A stretch of DNA of 38,546 bases from [Eubacterium] saphenum (GCA_004555855.1 SFJQ01000004.1:1-38546); one strand, 5' to 3'; counted from the stretch's first letter, positions 24,105 through 32,266 are shown. The notes: generated from the sequence alone by a model not told the origin. Numbers and translations are program-made.

Positions 24105-25025
24105 GATGTTTCTGCGTTTTGAATTGGTAAGCTCGGTGATGAACAGATTGTCAATCTCCGTGAGCCTGTAATCCTTTCGGTGAATGAGAACGTCCTTGTA
24201 AAGCCGCGTGTTGTCCCGACAGCTCTTCTGTATCAGCCCGTATCTGTCAAGCGTTTTCTGCGGCGGCGTGGAAACCCACATAAACGTGTTTGTGTTCTCG
24301 CTCAGAAGTTCAAACTGGCTGCTGCGCTCGAAAACGAAAATCCTCTTGTCGATATCATCGGGCAGCTCTTCCTTCCTCACCGTTGCCAGCGGCAGCGACG
24401 GTACATAAGGGTCTGCGTGGGCAATTTCGGTGTACGCTTTCAAATCATCAAAACGTATGTCCTCTTTGTCGGCAAGCGGGTGCTCTTTGCTCATAATCAG
24501 CACATAGAAAAACTCCGCGACAAGCTCACCGACAAGCCCTTTCTGCGAGAGAAGCTGTTTAAAATGCGCGTCATAATTCTCAGCGTAACGTATAATTCCG
24601 AGATTATAGTCCGCTTCAAGAATGTTTTTTATCGCGCGCATCGCGTTTGTTTCCTTGTAAACAAGTTCAAACGGCGCGTCCTGTTTGATTTTTTTGGAAA
24701 AGTTTACAAAAGCCTCGGAGATATAGCTCACTCTCGGCACGGAAATCGAAAAATTCTGCGTTACCGAAGTGCCGTTTTTGTAAATTGCCTCAACCTCGTC
24801 AATCTGCGTCAGAATTTTGTTCGCGTAGCCGATAAATTTCTCGCCCTCGGGAGTAACCGTCATTCCTCTTGCCGAGCGCTCGAAAATCGTTATCCCGAGA
24901 TTTGCCTCGAGTTCCTTGATTGCGCGGCTCAGGTTGGGCTGCCCCATATAAAGATTTTCGGCAGCCTTGTTCAAAGAGCCGGTTTTCGCGATTTCAGATG
25001 CGTATTTTAAGTGAAGTATGTTCAT
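24099..25025 (-). CDS. LysR family transcriptional regulator
   Basis: A 308-residue DNA-binding regulator. The winged helix is read clearly at the N-terminus: LKYASEIAKTGSLNKAAENL, then QPNLSRAIKELEANLGITIF and 'RGMTVTPEGEKF'. A substrate-binding domain follows (from about residue 90) with no recognisable ligand specificity. The gene is convergent to the phosphatase and divergent to the membrane protease, whose promoter it might control, as LysR proteins often act on the divergent neighbour. This is inference from layout. A promoter with a 17-bp spacer lies upstream. Confidence 0.92.
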   Translation of the reverse strand: MNILHLKYASEIAKTGSLNKAAENLYMGQPNLSRAIKELEANLGITIFERSARGMTVTPEGEKFIGYANKILTQIDEVEAIYKNGTSVTQNFSISVPRVSYISEAFVNFSKKIKQDAPFELVYKETNAMRAIKNILEADYNLGIIRYAENYDAHFKQLLSQKGLVGELVAEFFYVLIMSKEHPLADKEDIRFDDLKAYTEIAHADPYVPSLPLATVRKEELPDDIDKRIFVFERSSQFELLSENTNTFMWVSTPPQKTLDRYGLIQKSCRDNTRLYKDVLIHRKDYRLTEIDNLFITELTNSKRRNIK

Positions 25026-25058
25026 TCCGTGTTGTCCTTTTCATTTATTCTCATAATT

Positions 25059-25087
25059 AATATAACACAGTTTTCCCCGATTGTCAA
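25059..25087 (-). promoter_or_regulatory. Promoter of the LysR gene
   Basis: Minus strand: TTGACA (25082-25087), 17-bp spacer ending TGTGT, TATATT (25059-25064). Confidence 0.85.
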
Positions 25088-25151
25088 GGGACTGCGCGTA
25101 AATTTTACACAAATGTTGATAATATCGTAAAGCGCATCGGGACGGGAAATC

Positions 25152-25180
25152 TTGACAAATGTGCCAAAAAAGTGTATAAT
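25152..25180 (+). promoter_or_regulatory. Consensus promoter of the C11 protease gene
   Basis: TTGACA (25152-25157), 17-bp spacer, TATAAT (25175-25180). The LysR promoter is 65 bp away in the opposite direction. Confidence 0.92.
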
Positions 25181-25210
25181 GTATGCGGAATTTATTTTTG
25201 GAGGTAGAAT

Positions 25211-27526
25211 ATGGACAGGAACAACAGACCTCACTCGCGTGAAAAGAACGTGTCCGGCTCAAGCAGTGGCGTTCACAGAAGAGGCTCGGGACTTGGCACT
25301 GGAAGAGTCGGCTCGCACGACTACTCATCGCAAAGCGCTTCTCACGGCTCATCGGCAAAGCGTGCCGCTATCGGCGGAGGCGGCGGTCTTACAATTATCG
25401 TTTTGCTGGTGATTTTCTTATTTTCAAAGTGCAGCGGCTCGGTTGATTTATCCGGAAACAACGGCGGAAACGGCGGCAATATCGGCACAAACAACTCCTA
25501 TGTGAACGAATACGTTGGCGGCGGCGGAAGCGTGAACTATAACGTTGCGGACGGTTCGCGCGCGAAACGAACCGCGATTATGGGCGCAAACAGCGACTCC
25601 GTGACGATTATGGTGTATATGTGCGGAACCGACCTCGAGTCAAAGCACGGAATGGCTTCTGCGGATATGGAGGAAATGCGCGCGGCAAGCTCGAGCTTCG
25701 GCAATAATTTTAACCTCATCGTCTACACGGGCGGCTGTACAAAATGGAAAAACGGCGTAAGCTCCTCGGTAAACCAGATTTATCAGATAAAGGGCGGCAA
25801 AATCAAAACGCTTGTTGCCGACGACGGCGCAAAGGCGATGACAAAGCCCGAAACGCTCACCTCGTTCATCAAATACTGCACAAGCAACTTCCCCGCAAAC
25901 CGCCGAGAGTTGATTTTGTGGGACCACGGCGGCGGTTCTGTGAGCGGCTACGGCTTTGACGAGAAGTTCTCGACAACCGGCTCGATGACGCTTGCGGGTA
26001 TCGACAAGGCGCTCAAAAACAGCGGCACAACCTTCGATTTCATCGGCTTTGACGCATGCCTTATGGCAACCGCCGAGAACGCGCTTATGCTCAACGATTA
26101 CGCAGATTACCTCATCGCCTCCGAAGAAACCGAGCCGGGAATCGGCTGGTATTACACGAACTGGCTGACAAAATTTGCAGGGAACACCTCGATGAATACG
26201 CTTGATATCGGCAAGAATATCATCGACGACTTTGTTTCGGAATGCGGGAGAAAGTGCAGCGGTCAGAAAACCACGCTCTCGATAATCGACCTCGCCGAGT
26301 TCTCCCACACCGTTCCCGAAAATCTCGCGGCGTTCTCAAAATCAGTCACCACGAAAATTTCGCAGAACGACTACAAATCGGTTTCCGACGCGCGTTATAA
26401 TACCAGAGAATTTGCGATAAGTTCCAAAATCGACCAAGTTGACCTTGTAAATCTCGCGGAAAATATGAACACTGCCGAGGGAAAATCGCTTGCAAATTCG
26501 CTCAAAAACGCGGTTAAATACAACAGAACTTCGACCAATATGACCAACGCTTACGGCGTGTCGATTTACTTCCCGTACAAGCGCACATCTTACGTTGACA
26601 AGGCGTGCGATACCTACGAGGATATCGGTATGAACTCAGAGTACGCCGAGTGTATCCGCAAATTCGCGAGTCTTGAAACAAGCGGTCAAATCGCGGCGGG
26701 CGGCTCTTCGTCACCGATAAGCTCGATTTTCGGCACGGGCAGCTCTTCTTACTCCTCGGGCAGCTCCGACATTATCGGACAGCTCATAAGCGGATTTTTA
26801 GGCGGTCGCTCAACGATAAACGGTCTTGACAAAAGCAACACCGCTTTTATGGAAGCGATTGACGAAAACAGCGCCTCCGAGTACCTCGCGAACAATTATT
26901 TTGACGCGTCAAATCTTTTCTGGGAGCAGAGGGACGGGCAGTATGTGATGACGCTCCCCGAAACGCAGTGGGAGCTGGTTAACGGGCTTGACCGGAATAT
27001 GTTCTACGATGACGGAGAAGGCTGGGTTGACCTCGGAATGGACAACACGTTCTACTTCGATGATGACGGAAATCTTGTCGCGGACGATGGCAAGGACTGG
27101 GTTGCGATAAACGGACAGATTGTTGCCTATTATCACACCGATTCCATCAAAAACGCGGACGGAAGCTACACCGATATGGGCTATGTTCCGGCAATGCTGA
27201 ACGGCGAGCGTGTTAATCTGATAATCGTGTTCGAGGACAAAAACGGCTATATCGCGGGTGCGAACACCGATTACAAAAACGGCGAAACCCAAACCGTTGC
27301 CAAAAACCTCACCGAGCTGAAAAACGGCGACAAACTCGACTTTATCTGCGATTTTTACAGCTACGATAAGGTTTACCAAGACTCCTACTACCTCGGCGAG
27401 CAGATGACCGTTACCGGCGAGATGAAAGTCACAAACGCTTACATCGACAGCGGAAAGGTTCGCATATCCTACTGCTTCACGGATATTTACAATCAGGAAT
27501 ACTGGACTCCTGCAATTGAGAAATAA
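25211..27526 (+). CDS. Membrane-anchored clostripain-type (C11) cysteine peptidase
   Basis: A 771-residue protein. Residues 1-57 are a basic Ser/Gly-rich tail, 58-72 a single membrane segment (GGLTIIVLLVIFLFS), then a Gly/Asn-rich stalk to about residue 125, so the peptidase should lie outside. The C11 domain shows IMVYMCGTDLES, catalytic His 239 in LILWDHGGGS and catalytic Cys 283 in FDACLMATAEN, then SEETEPGIGWYY. Clostripain-like enzymes cleave after Arg or Lys and activate by self-cleavage. A second part from about residue 560 has acidic, Gly- and Asp-rich strands (FYFDDDGNLVADDGKDW) that may bind a surface ligand. GGAGG precedes the ATG. A terminator follows. Confidence 0.9.
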   Translation: MDRNNRPHSREKNVSGSSSGVHRRGSGLGTGRVGSHDYSSQSASHGSSAKRAAIGGGGGLTIIVLLVIFLFSKCSGSVDLSGNNGGNGGNIGTNNSYVNEYVGGGGSVNYNVADGSRAKRTAIMGANSDSVTIMVYMCGTDLESKHGMASADMEEMRAASSSFGNNFNLIVYTGGCTKWKNGVSSSVNQIYQIKGGKIKTLVADDGAKAMTKPETLTSFIKYCTSNFPANRRELILWDHGGGSVSGYGFDEKFSTTGSMTLAGIDKALKNSGTTFDFIGFDACLMATAENALMLNDYADYLIASEETEPGIGWYYTNWLTKFAGNTSMNTLDIGKNIIDDFVSECGRKCSGQKTTLSIIDLAEFSHTVPENLAAFSKSVTTKISQNDYKSVSDARYNTREFAISSKIDQVDLVNLAENMNTAEGKSLANSLKNAVKYNRTSTNMTNAYGVSIYFPYKRTSYVDKACDTYEDIGMNSEYAECIRKFASLETSGQIAAGGSSSPISSIFGTGSSSYSSGSSDIIGQLISGFLGGRSTINGLDKSNTAFMEAIDENSASEYLANNYFDASNLFWEQRDGQYVMTLPETQWELVNGLDRNMFYDDGEGWVDLGMDNTFYFDDDGNLVADDGKDWVAINGQIVAYYHTDSIKNADGSYTDMGYVPAMLNGERVNLIIVFEDKNGYIAGANTDYKNGETQTVAKNLTELKNGDKLDFICDFYSYDKVYQDSYYLGEQMTVTGEMKVTNAYIDSGKVRISYCFTDIYNQEYWTPAIEK

Positions 27527-27533
27527 CGAAATA

Positions 27534-27564
27534 CCGCGCAGTTTCAAAGCTGCGCGGATTGTTT
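27534..27564. terminator. Terminator between the C11 protease and rlmH (convergent)
   Basis: Perfect 8-bp stem CCGCGCAG/CTGCGCGG (27534-27541 and 27550-27557), followed by ATTGTTTTA on the plus strand. Confidence 0.85.
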
Positions 27565-28043
27565 TACTTATGATACTTTGAATTTGCGTTTATCGAAAAC
27601 GCGCGGTAAATCTGCTCGAAAAGCATTACTCTGGCTAATTCGTGCGGGAAAGTCATCGGCGACATCGACAGCCGAAAATCGCATTCTTGCTTGAAATTCT
27701 CCGACAACCCGAACGAGCTTCCCACGATAAAATTCACCGTGGACGAACCCTCGCCGCCAAGTTTTTCCAGCTTTTTGGCAAGCTCCTCGCTTGAAAGCTC
27801 CTTCCCCTCAACGCAAAGCGCGATTTTATAGCCGTTTTTGCAAATCCCGCGCAGCTTGTTCGCCTCCGCTTCAAGAGCCGCGTCAATCTGCGATTTTGAA
27901 GGATTTTGAGGCAAAAACGCAGGCTCAAGCTCTTTCACGGTAACTTTCGCAAACGCCGACAGCCGCTTTTGATACTCCTCGCAGGCGTCGCGGAAAAAGC
28001 GCTCCTTCAGCTTGCCAAACGCGATAAAATTAACGTTCATCAT
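27564..28043 (-). CDS. rlmH: 23S rRNA pseudouridine-1915 N3-methyltransferase RlmH
   Basis: A 159-residue SPOUT methyltransferase that modifies helix 69 of 23S rRNA using S-adenosylmethionine. The N-terminus 'VNFIAFGKLKERFFRDACEEYQKRLSAFAKV' and the C-terminal knot 'FIVGSSFGLSE', MTFPHELARVMLFEQIYRAF with the universal end KYHK are diagnostic. The usual GGSLGLS is here GSSFGLS. Its ATG overlaps the carboxypeptidase stop (ATGA), which suggests coupling. Two ATG codons in a row open it; the second (28040) would also serve. Confidence 0.96.
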   Translation of the reverse strand: MMNVNFIAFGKLKERFFRDACEEYQKRLSAFAKVTVKELEPAFLPQNPSKSQIDAALEAEANKLRGICKNGYKIALCVEGKELSSEELAKKLEKLGGEGSSTVNFIVGSSFGLSENFKQECDFRLSMSPMTFPHELARVMLFEQIYRAFSINANSKYHK

Positions 28044-29482
28044 TTTCTTCTGTTTTTGTCGTTATAGCGCGGCGCCATCTGGATTTTACGGCGGCGGTTA
28101 AGCTCACGGGCGCGCTTTCTCTTCTTCTTTTCGATGTTTATCATCACAATCAGCGCAACAAGCAGCGCGACAAATACGCAAACTCCCACGATAAACCACG
28201 GCGATGTCGCGATTTTCAGCAACTTTTCTTTCAGCTCCGCGCCAAAATCCAACGCGATGTCGATTTCCACGGCAAGCGGGATTTCCGTGAGCGTTTCTCC
28301 GTTAAGCCGAAGCTCGAGTTTTCCTACAACCGTTCCCTTTGAAATCGGCGCTGTCATAGGCTCAAGAGTTGGCTTAATCTGCTGGATTGAGGACTTGTCG
28401 AGGGATTTGGGCATAAGCGTGAAATAATCCTTCGTTGTGACAACTCCAACCGAGTCCGCGTCCTGCCCCTTCAGCACCTCAACTTGCATTACCTGCTCGT
28501 TTTTGCCGATAACCTGCGAATACTCAAACTCGCTGAACGCCCATTCGTAAAGGTTGTAGTGGTCGGCAAAATTCCAGTCGGTTTCCTCGCCGTTTTCGTC
28601 AAAATAAGGCGCTCCAAGCGAAACAATCATATAATTGTAGCCGTTTCGCTCCGCTGTTGTGACAAGCGCACGCGAGCCTTTTTCACCGTTTTCGGTATCC
28701 CACTCGCCGTTTTTCTTGTGATAATAATAGTCGATACTTCCCGTTTTAACGCCCTTTACACCCTCGCAGTAAAATTCGCTTGCCGTGCTCATAAGGCGAT
28801 TTGTCGAAACCTTTGTGTAACCGTCGGGATTGTTTTCATTTGCGGGCATATCGTACTCATAGGTCGAGCAGATTTTCATAAACGCGGGATAATTGTCCAT
28901 CGCGTACTTTGTGATTAAGTACAAATCATAAGCCGTGGTGTACTGGTTTTCATCATAAAGCCCGTGAGGATTGGTGAAATTCGTGTTCTTGCAGCCGATT
29001 TTCTGGGCAGTCTGATTCATCATCGAAACAAAATTCGCGATACTTCCCTGCCCGACATTATAGGCGAGAATATTCGCGCCCTCGCAAGCCGACGCCAGCA
29101 TAAGCGCGTACAAGCAGTCCTTGTAGGTGAGGTTGTCCTGAAGCGGCTCTATGGCAGCCTCAGACGCGCCGTATAAATTCGGGTTTCCCTCCCAGAACTC
29201 GTCAAAGCAGACATACGGGCACTCGACCTTGTTTTCCAGATTTTTCACCCGTTCCAGCGTGACAAGCGCCGTCATTATCTTTGCCGTAGAAGCGGGAACG
29301 AGTTTTTTGTCGATATTTTTCGCAACAATTTCAATTCCCGTGTCAAGATTTACCATATAAACACCCTCGCTGTGAAGCTCAAAAGAGGGCGAAAAAGCGC
29401 CAAAAGCAGTAAAACTTGTGCTTAATAATGAAATTTGTAAAAATAATGTAAAAATTATTGTGAATTTTTTTAGCTTTCGCAT
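28040..29482 (-). CDS. D-alanyl-D-alanine carboxypeptidase (DacA/PBP5-like)
   Basis: A 480-residue low-mass penicillin-binding protein that trims the terminal D-Ala from peptidoglycan stem peptides outside the membrane. Start at 29482 gives a signal peptide (residues 5-28); GGTGG precedes it, while the longer frame has no ribosome binding site and would bury the signal. Active-site motifs: STAK (65-68), SAC (131-133) where SxN is expected, and KTG (246-248). The PBP5 C-terminal beta domain follows, then one membrane helix near residue 435-455 and a very basic cytoplasmic tail. Having a C-terminal helix instead of the amphipathic anchor is common in Clostridia. Confidence 0.92.
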   Translation of the reverse strand: MRKLKKFTIIFTLFLQISLLSTSFTAFGAFSPSFELHSEGVYMVNLDTGIEIVAKNIDKKLVPASTAKIMTALVTLERVKNLENKVECPYVCFDEFWEGNPNLYGASEAAIEPLQDNLTYKDCLYALMLASACEGANILAYNVGQGSIANFVSMMNQTAQKIGCKNTNFTNPHGLYDENQYTTAYDLYLITKYAMDNYPAFMKICSTYEYDMPANENNPDGYTKVSTNRLMSTASEFYCEGVKGVKTGSIDYYYHKKNGEWDTENGEKGSRALVTTAERNGYNYMIVSLGAPYFDENGEETDWNFADHYNLYEWAFSEFEYSQVIGKNEQVMQVEVLKGQDADSVGVVTTKDYFTLMPKSLDKSSIQQIKPTLEPMTAPISKGTVVGKLELRLNGETLTEIPLAVEIDIALDFGAELKEKLLKIATSPWFIVGVCVFVALLVALIVMINIEKKKRKRARELNRRRKIQMAPRYNDKNRRK

Positions 29483-29542
29483 ATAGACAAACCACCTTTT
29501 TTCGGTTAAAATATAATAAGGGAGATTATTCTCATCTTTTTT

Positions 29543-29572
29543 ATTATAACATATTTTCATCGCAGTTGTAAA
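29543..29572 (-). promoter_or_regulatory. Promoter of the carboxypeptidase-rlmH operon
   Basis: Minus strand: TTTACA (29567-29572), 18-bp spacer, TATAAT (29543-29548). Confidence 0.7.
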
Positions 29573-29645
29573 GGTTTTTTTGATATTGTAAGAAATTTGT
29601 AATATTTTTCACGGACAGCTCCCAAAAACAAAAAGAGGTGGTCAG

Positions 29646-30365
29646 ATGATTTACATAACGGGCGATACTCACGCGGATTTTTCGCGGTTTAAGAACCCGT
29701 CACTGAGGAAACTCAGGAAAAACGACGCGCTTATTATCTGCGGGGATTTCGGATTTATCTGGGACGGAAGCCCGAAGGAGAAAAAGCTCCTCAAGAAAAT
29801 CGGAAAGCTCCCCTACAACGTGCTGTTTGTGGAAGGCTCTCACGAAAACTACGATTTGCTCGAGCAGTACGAAATCACCGAATGGTGCGGCGGTAAAACG
29901 CGGCTGATTAGCGGCAGACTGCGGCAGCTTATGCGCGGGCAGGTGTTCGAGATTGCCGAGAAAACGGTTTTCACGTTCGGCGGAGGTCAGACGGACGATG
30001 TGTACGAGCTGTCGGAAGGCTCAAACTGGTGGCAGAGAGAAGTTCCAAGCGATGAAGAGCTTGCGGACGGAATGGAAAATCTCCAAAAAGTCGGAAACAA
30101 GGTGGATTTCGTGGTGACCTATGAGCCGCCCGCGAAAATGCGCGAGTTTCTCACGGCAAGTACCGAGCGAAACCGCATCAACACTTATCTCAACGAGATT
30201 TTTGAGAAAATCGATTTCAACGGCTGGTTTTTCGGAAAGCTCCACATAAACAAGTTCATTCCGACAAAATATCACGCGGTTTACGACGGGATTGTCCCCG
30301 CCGATAACACAAAAATAAAAAAGAAGAAAAAATCCGACAAGAAAGGCAGTAACCAAAATGGCTGA
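29646..30365 (+). CDS. Calcineurin-like metallophosphoesterase with altered metal site
   Basis: A 239-residue protein with the calcineurin-like fold. DxH (Asp 7, His 9 in TGDTHAD) and GD (Asp 34 in CGDFGFIWDG) are present. The other motifs differ from the family: GNHE is GSHE (Ser 65), the TH before the fifth strand is TY (Tyr 159 in VVTYEPP), and GHxH is GKLH (Lys 198, His 200). Three of the usual seven metal ligands are thus replaced, so phosphatase activity is doubtful and a binding or regulatory role is possible. The extremely Lys-rich end suggests nucleic acid binding. It overlaps the next gene by 8 bp. AGAGGTGG precedes the ATG. Confidence 0.82.
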   Translation: MIYITGDTHADFSRFKNPSLRKLRKNDALIICGDFGFIWDGSPKEKKLLKKIGKLPYNVLFVEGSHENYDLLEQYEITEWCGGKTRLISGRLRQLMRGQVFEIAEKTVFTFGGGQTDDVYELSEGSNWWQREVPSDEELADGMENLQKVGNKVDFVVTYEPPAKMREFLTASTERNRINTYLNEIFEKIDFNGWFFGKLHINKFIPTKYHAVYDGIVPADNTKIKKKKKSDKKGSNQNG

Positions 30366-30594
30366 AATTACTTTTGAAATCACAAAGGAGCTCGGAGTAA
30401 TCTCCGAAACGACAAGAGGCTGGACGCGCGAGCTGAATATGGTGAGCTGGAACGAACGCGAACCGAAGTTCGATATCCGCGACTGGAGTCCCGACCACAC
30501 CCGTATGAGCAAGGGCGTTTCGCTCACCGAGGAGGAAATGCAAAAGCTCGTTGAGCTGTTTAACGCGCGCGATGAGGAAGATACGTTTGAGTAA
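30358..30594 (+). CDS. YdbC/PC4-like single-strand DNA-binding protein
   Basis: A 78-residue protein of the PC4/YdbC type (bacterial relatives of the eukaryotic coactivator p15/PC4). The signature is 'GWTRELNMVSWNEREPKFDIRDW' split over the strand core, then SPDHTRMSKGVSLTEEEM and a final helix. YdbC of Lactococcus binds single-stranded DNA as a dimer. It overlaps the phosphoesterase gene by 8 bp, and a strong terminator follows, so both form a two-gene unit. No promoter could be placed with confidence upstream of the pair. Confidence 0.88.
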   Translation: MAEITFEITKELGVISETTRGWTRELNMVSWNEREPKFDIRDWSPDHTRMSKGVSLTEEEMQKLVELFNARDEEDTFE

Positions 30595-30616
30595 TTCTCA
30601 CTTGCTGCAAAACAAA

Positions 30617-30643
30617 AGCGGAGTTTCACGCTCCGCTTTTTTT
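30617..30643 (+). terminator. Terminator after the YdbC-like gene
   Basis: AGCGGAG/CTCCGCT stem (30617-30623 and 30631-30637) followed by seven T. Confidence 0.95.
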
Positions 30644-30646
30644 CAT

Positions 30647-30681
30647 CAAAAAACACGCGGACAGCCAAAAGACTGCCCGCG
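30647..30681 (-). terminator. Terminator of the zinc-ribbon gene or of an RNA before it
   Basis: Minus strand: CGCGGGCAG/CTGTCCGCG stem (30673-30681 with 30656-30664, one G-T pair), then TGTTTTTTG. It is 150 bp beyond the stop of the zinc-ribbon gene. Confidence 0.75.
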
Positions 30682-30830
30682 CTTTGGGTATCTGAAACAG
30701 CCGCCGCGAACAAAAATCCGCCGCCTTCGGCTATTCTGAGGGTAAAGAGCGCTGCTCCTCGCCACCTTCGGCGCGGCTGTATTTTTTACCCTGCCGCATT
30801 TTATGCCGAAAGCGCCGAAAGCGTTACCCA
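30682..30830. repeat. Structured GC-rich intergenic element
   Basis: No gene is accepted here. It has an outer inverted repeat AGGGTAAA/TTTACCCT (30739-30746 and 30785-30792), an inner CGCC/GGCG stem (30760-30763 and 30770-30773), a repeated GCCGAAAGC (about 30806 onward) and repeated CCGCCG/CCTTCGGC elements. A 61-codon minus frame exists but is rich in Arg and follows the repeats. It may be an interspersed palindromic repeat or a small RNA ended by the terminator at 30647-30681. Confidence 0.5.
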
Positions 30831-31379
30831 TTAAAATCTGGCATATCTGAATGCTCTCTCAAATCCCTCGCCGAGATCAGTAAACCATTTGACGATGTTG
30901 TCAAAGTTCCAGCCGATGAAGCACATAAATACTACAAATGCAATTATCATCAAGATGAACGCGATAAGCTCGAAAATAAGCATCGCACGGCAATAATTCT
31001 TCTTCGGCTGAGGAGTGTTACTGCCAAAGCCCCAGACGAACAGCAAAATCAAGCTGATAAGACCAAACCATGTCGTAAGTATAACCGTTCCAACCCAAGA
31101 ACCAACGCTCATGTGCTCATATCTCTCGGGAGCGGGCGCGTTGTTGAAGTTCTGCTGATACTGCGGCGCGGGGTTCTGATAAACCGGCTGCTGGTATGTA
31201 TTCTGCATCGGAACAGAAGCCTGCGGAATATTTACGGGAGTGGGCTGAACAGGAATGGAAACCGGCTCTGACTGCGGCTTGTTCAAATCAACCGCGCTCT
31301 CAAGCTTGGTTCCGCACTCGGGGCAGAACACACCATCGTTGGTCACCAAAGTTCCACATTTCGGACATACTCTTTCCAT
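30831..31379 (-). CDS. Zinc-ribbon membrane protein
   Basis: A 182-residue protein of unknown role. It opens with a zinc ribbon, CPKCG...CPECG (Cys 5 to 24 region), followed by a Pro/Gln-rich linker (about residues 35-85) with QPTPVNIPQ and PQYQQNF stretches. Two hydrophobic segments follow, around GTVILTTWFGLISLILLFVW and LIFELIAFILMIIAFVVFM. Such 'zinc-ribbon plus membrane' proteins are common in Clostridia and have no assigned function. The start at 31379 has AGAGGT upstream; the longer frame begins within the promoter region. It is monocistronic with its own promoter. Confidence 0.82.
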   Translation of the reverse strand: MERVCPKCGTLVTNDGVFCPECGTKLESAVDLNKPQSEPVSIPVQPTPVNIPQASVPMQNTYQQPVYQNPAPQYQQNFNNAPAPERYEHMSVGSWVGTVILTTWFGLISLILLFVWGFGSNTPQPKKNYCRAMLIFELIAFILMIIAFVVFMCFIGWNFDNIVKWFTDLGEGFERAFRYARF

Positions 31380-31418
31380 TATTATACCTCTTTTCTGAAA
31401 ATTTATTCCTATAACACA

Positions 31419-31447
31419 ATAATACCACATTTCCACGCTGTTGTCAA
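31419..31447 (-). promoter_or_regulatory. Promoter of the zinc-ribbon gene
   Basis: Minus strand: TTGACA (31442-31447), 17-bp spacer ending ATGTGG, TATTAT (31419-31424). TRTGn element present. Confidence 0.88.
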
Positions 31448-31468
31448 GACATATTTTAACTCGGGTAC

Positions 31469-31497
31469 TTTACAAAAGCAGAAAAATATGTTAAAAT
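31469..31497 (+). promoter_or_regulatory. Promoter of the barnase-barstar operon
   Basis: TTTACA (31469-31474), 17-bp spacer, TAAAAT (31492-31497). Confidence 0.75.
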
Positions 31498-31531
31498 ATA
31501 TTGTACATTCTATTATCGAAAGGTGCAAAAA

Positions 31532-32263
31532 ATGAGAAAATTCTTATCATTAATGCTGACCTTGCTGTTATTGTTCGGCATTGTCGGCTGTAAAAACAAC
31601 CAAAAGCCACAAAATGAAAGCTCTTCGACAACTTTTTCGAGCGAGAGTTTTTCAAAAACAAGCTCGACGACAAGTTCCTTGGAAATCGGTTCAACAACAA
31701 GTTCTTCGACAGCAAGCTCGACGGAAAGTTCCCCGACATCAAGCTCCCCGACATCAAGCTCGGCGGAAAGTTCCTCGACATCAAGCTCCCCGACAGCAAG
31801 CTCGGCGGAAAGTTCTTCGACATCAAGCTCCCCGACATCAAGCACGGCGGAAAGTTCCTCGACATCAAGCTCCCCGACAGCAAGCTCGACGGAAAGTTCA
31901 GCGGAAAGCGCGGTTATTGACGAGAACGGCAGCTACACGAGCAAGGACGATGTGGCGCTTTATATCCACGTTTACGGGCATTTGCCGAGCAATTTCATCA
32001 CAAAAAAAGAAGCGGAAAAGCTCGGCTGGAGCGGCGGCTCGCTTGAATCTTACGCGCCGGGAATGTGCATCGGTGGCGACCGTTTCGGGAACTACGAGGG
32101 CTTGCTCCCGAAAAAGGCAGGGCGGAGTTACACCGAGTGCGATATCGACACGCTCGGCAAGAAAAGCCGCGGTGCAAAGCGGATTGTGTTCTCAAACGAC
32201 GGGCTGATTTACTACACGGACGACCATTACGCGAGCTTTGAGCTGCTTTACGGGGAGGAGTAA
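31532..32263 (+). CDS. Lipoprotein with Ser/Thr-rich stalk and barnase-like ribonuclease domain
   Basis: A 243-residue protein. Residues 1-20 form a lipoprotein signal ending in the lipobox IVGC (Cys 20). Residues 25-127 are a stalk of Ser, Thr, Pro, Ala and Glu containing four 14-residue repeats. Residues 135-243 match microbial ribonuclease of the barnase type: 'YTSKDDVALYIHVYGHLPSNFITKKEAEKLGW', GDRFGNYEG, catalytic Glu 202 in YTECDID, Arg 213 and 217 in KSRGAKRIVFS, and catalytic His 232 in YTDDHYASF. It should be anchored at the outer face of the membrane. The ATG at 31532 follows AAGGTG. Barstar follows 3 bp later, which supports real RNase activity. Confidence 0.92.
   Translation: MRKFLSLMLTLLLLFGIVGCKNNQKPQNESSSTTFSSESFSKTSSTTSSLEIGSTTSSSTASSTESSPTSSSPTSSSAESSSTSSSPTASSAESSSTSSSPTSSTAESSSTSSSPTASSTESSAESAVIDENGSYTSKDDVALYIHVYGHLPSNFITKKEAEKLGWSGGSLESYAPGMCIGGDRFGNYEGLLPKKAGRSYTECDIDTLGKKSRGAKRIVFSNDGLIYYTDDHYASFELLYGEE
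31730..31897 (+). repeat. Four tandem 42-bp repeats encoding the Ser/Thr-rich stalk
   Basis: Four imperfect units of 14 codons (consensus product SSTSSSPTASSAES), residues 67-122. The units are close at DNA level (GACATCAAGCTCCCCGACA recurs), so the copy number may vary by slippage. Confidence 0.9.
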
Positions 32264-32266
32264 TTT

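Noticed and set aside
31730..31897. Regular repeats as a CRISPR array
   Set aside because: The units are contiguous and coding, without spacers, and there are no cas genes.
31581..32207. Arg/Gln-rich plus frame over the barnase gene
   Set aside because: It is the +1 frame of the repeat-rich stalk; the lipobox and catalytic residues are in the other frame.
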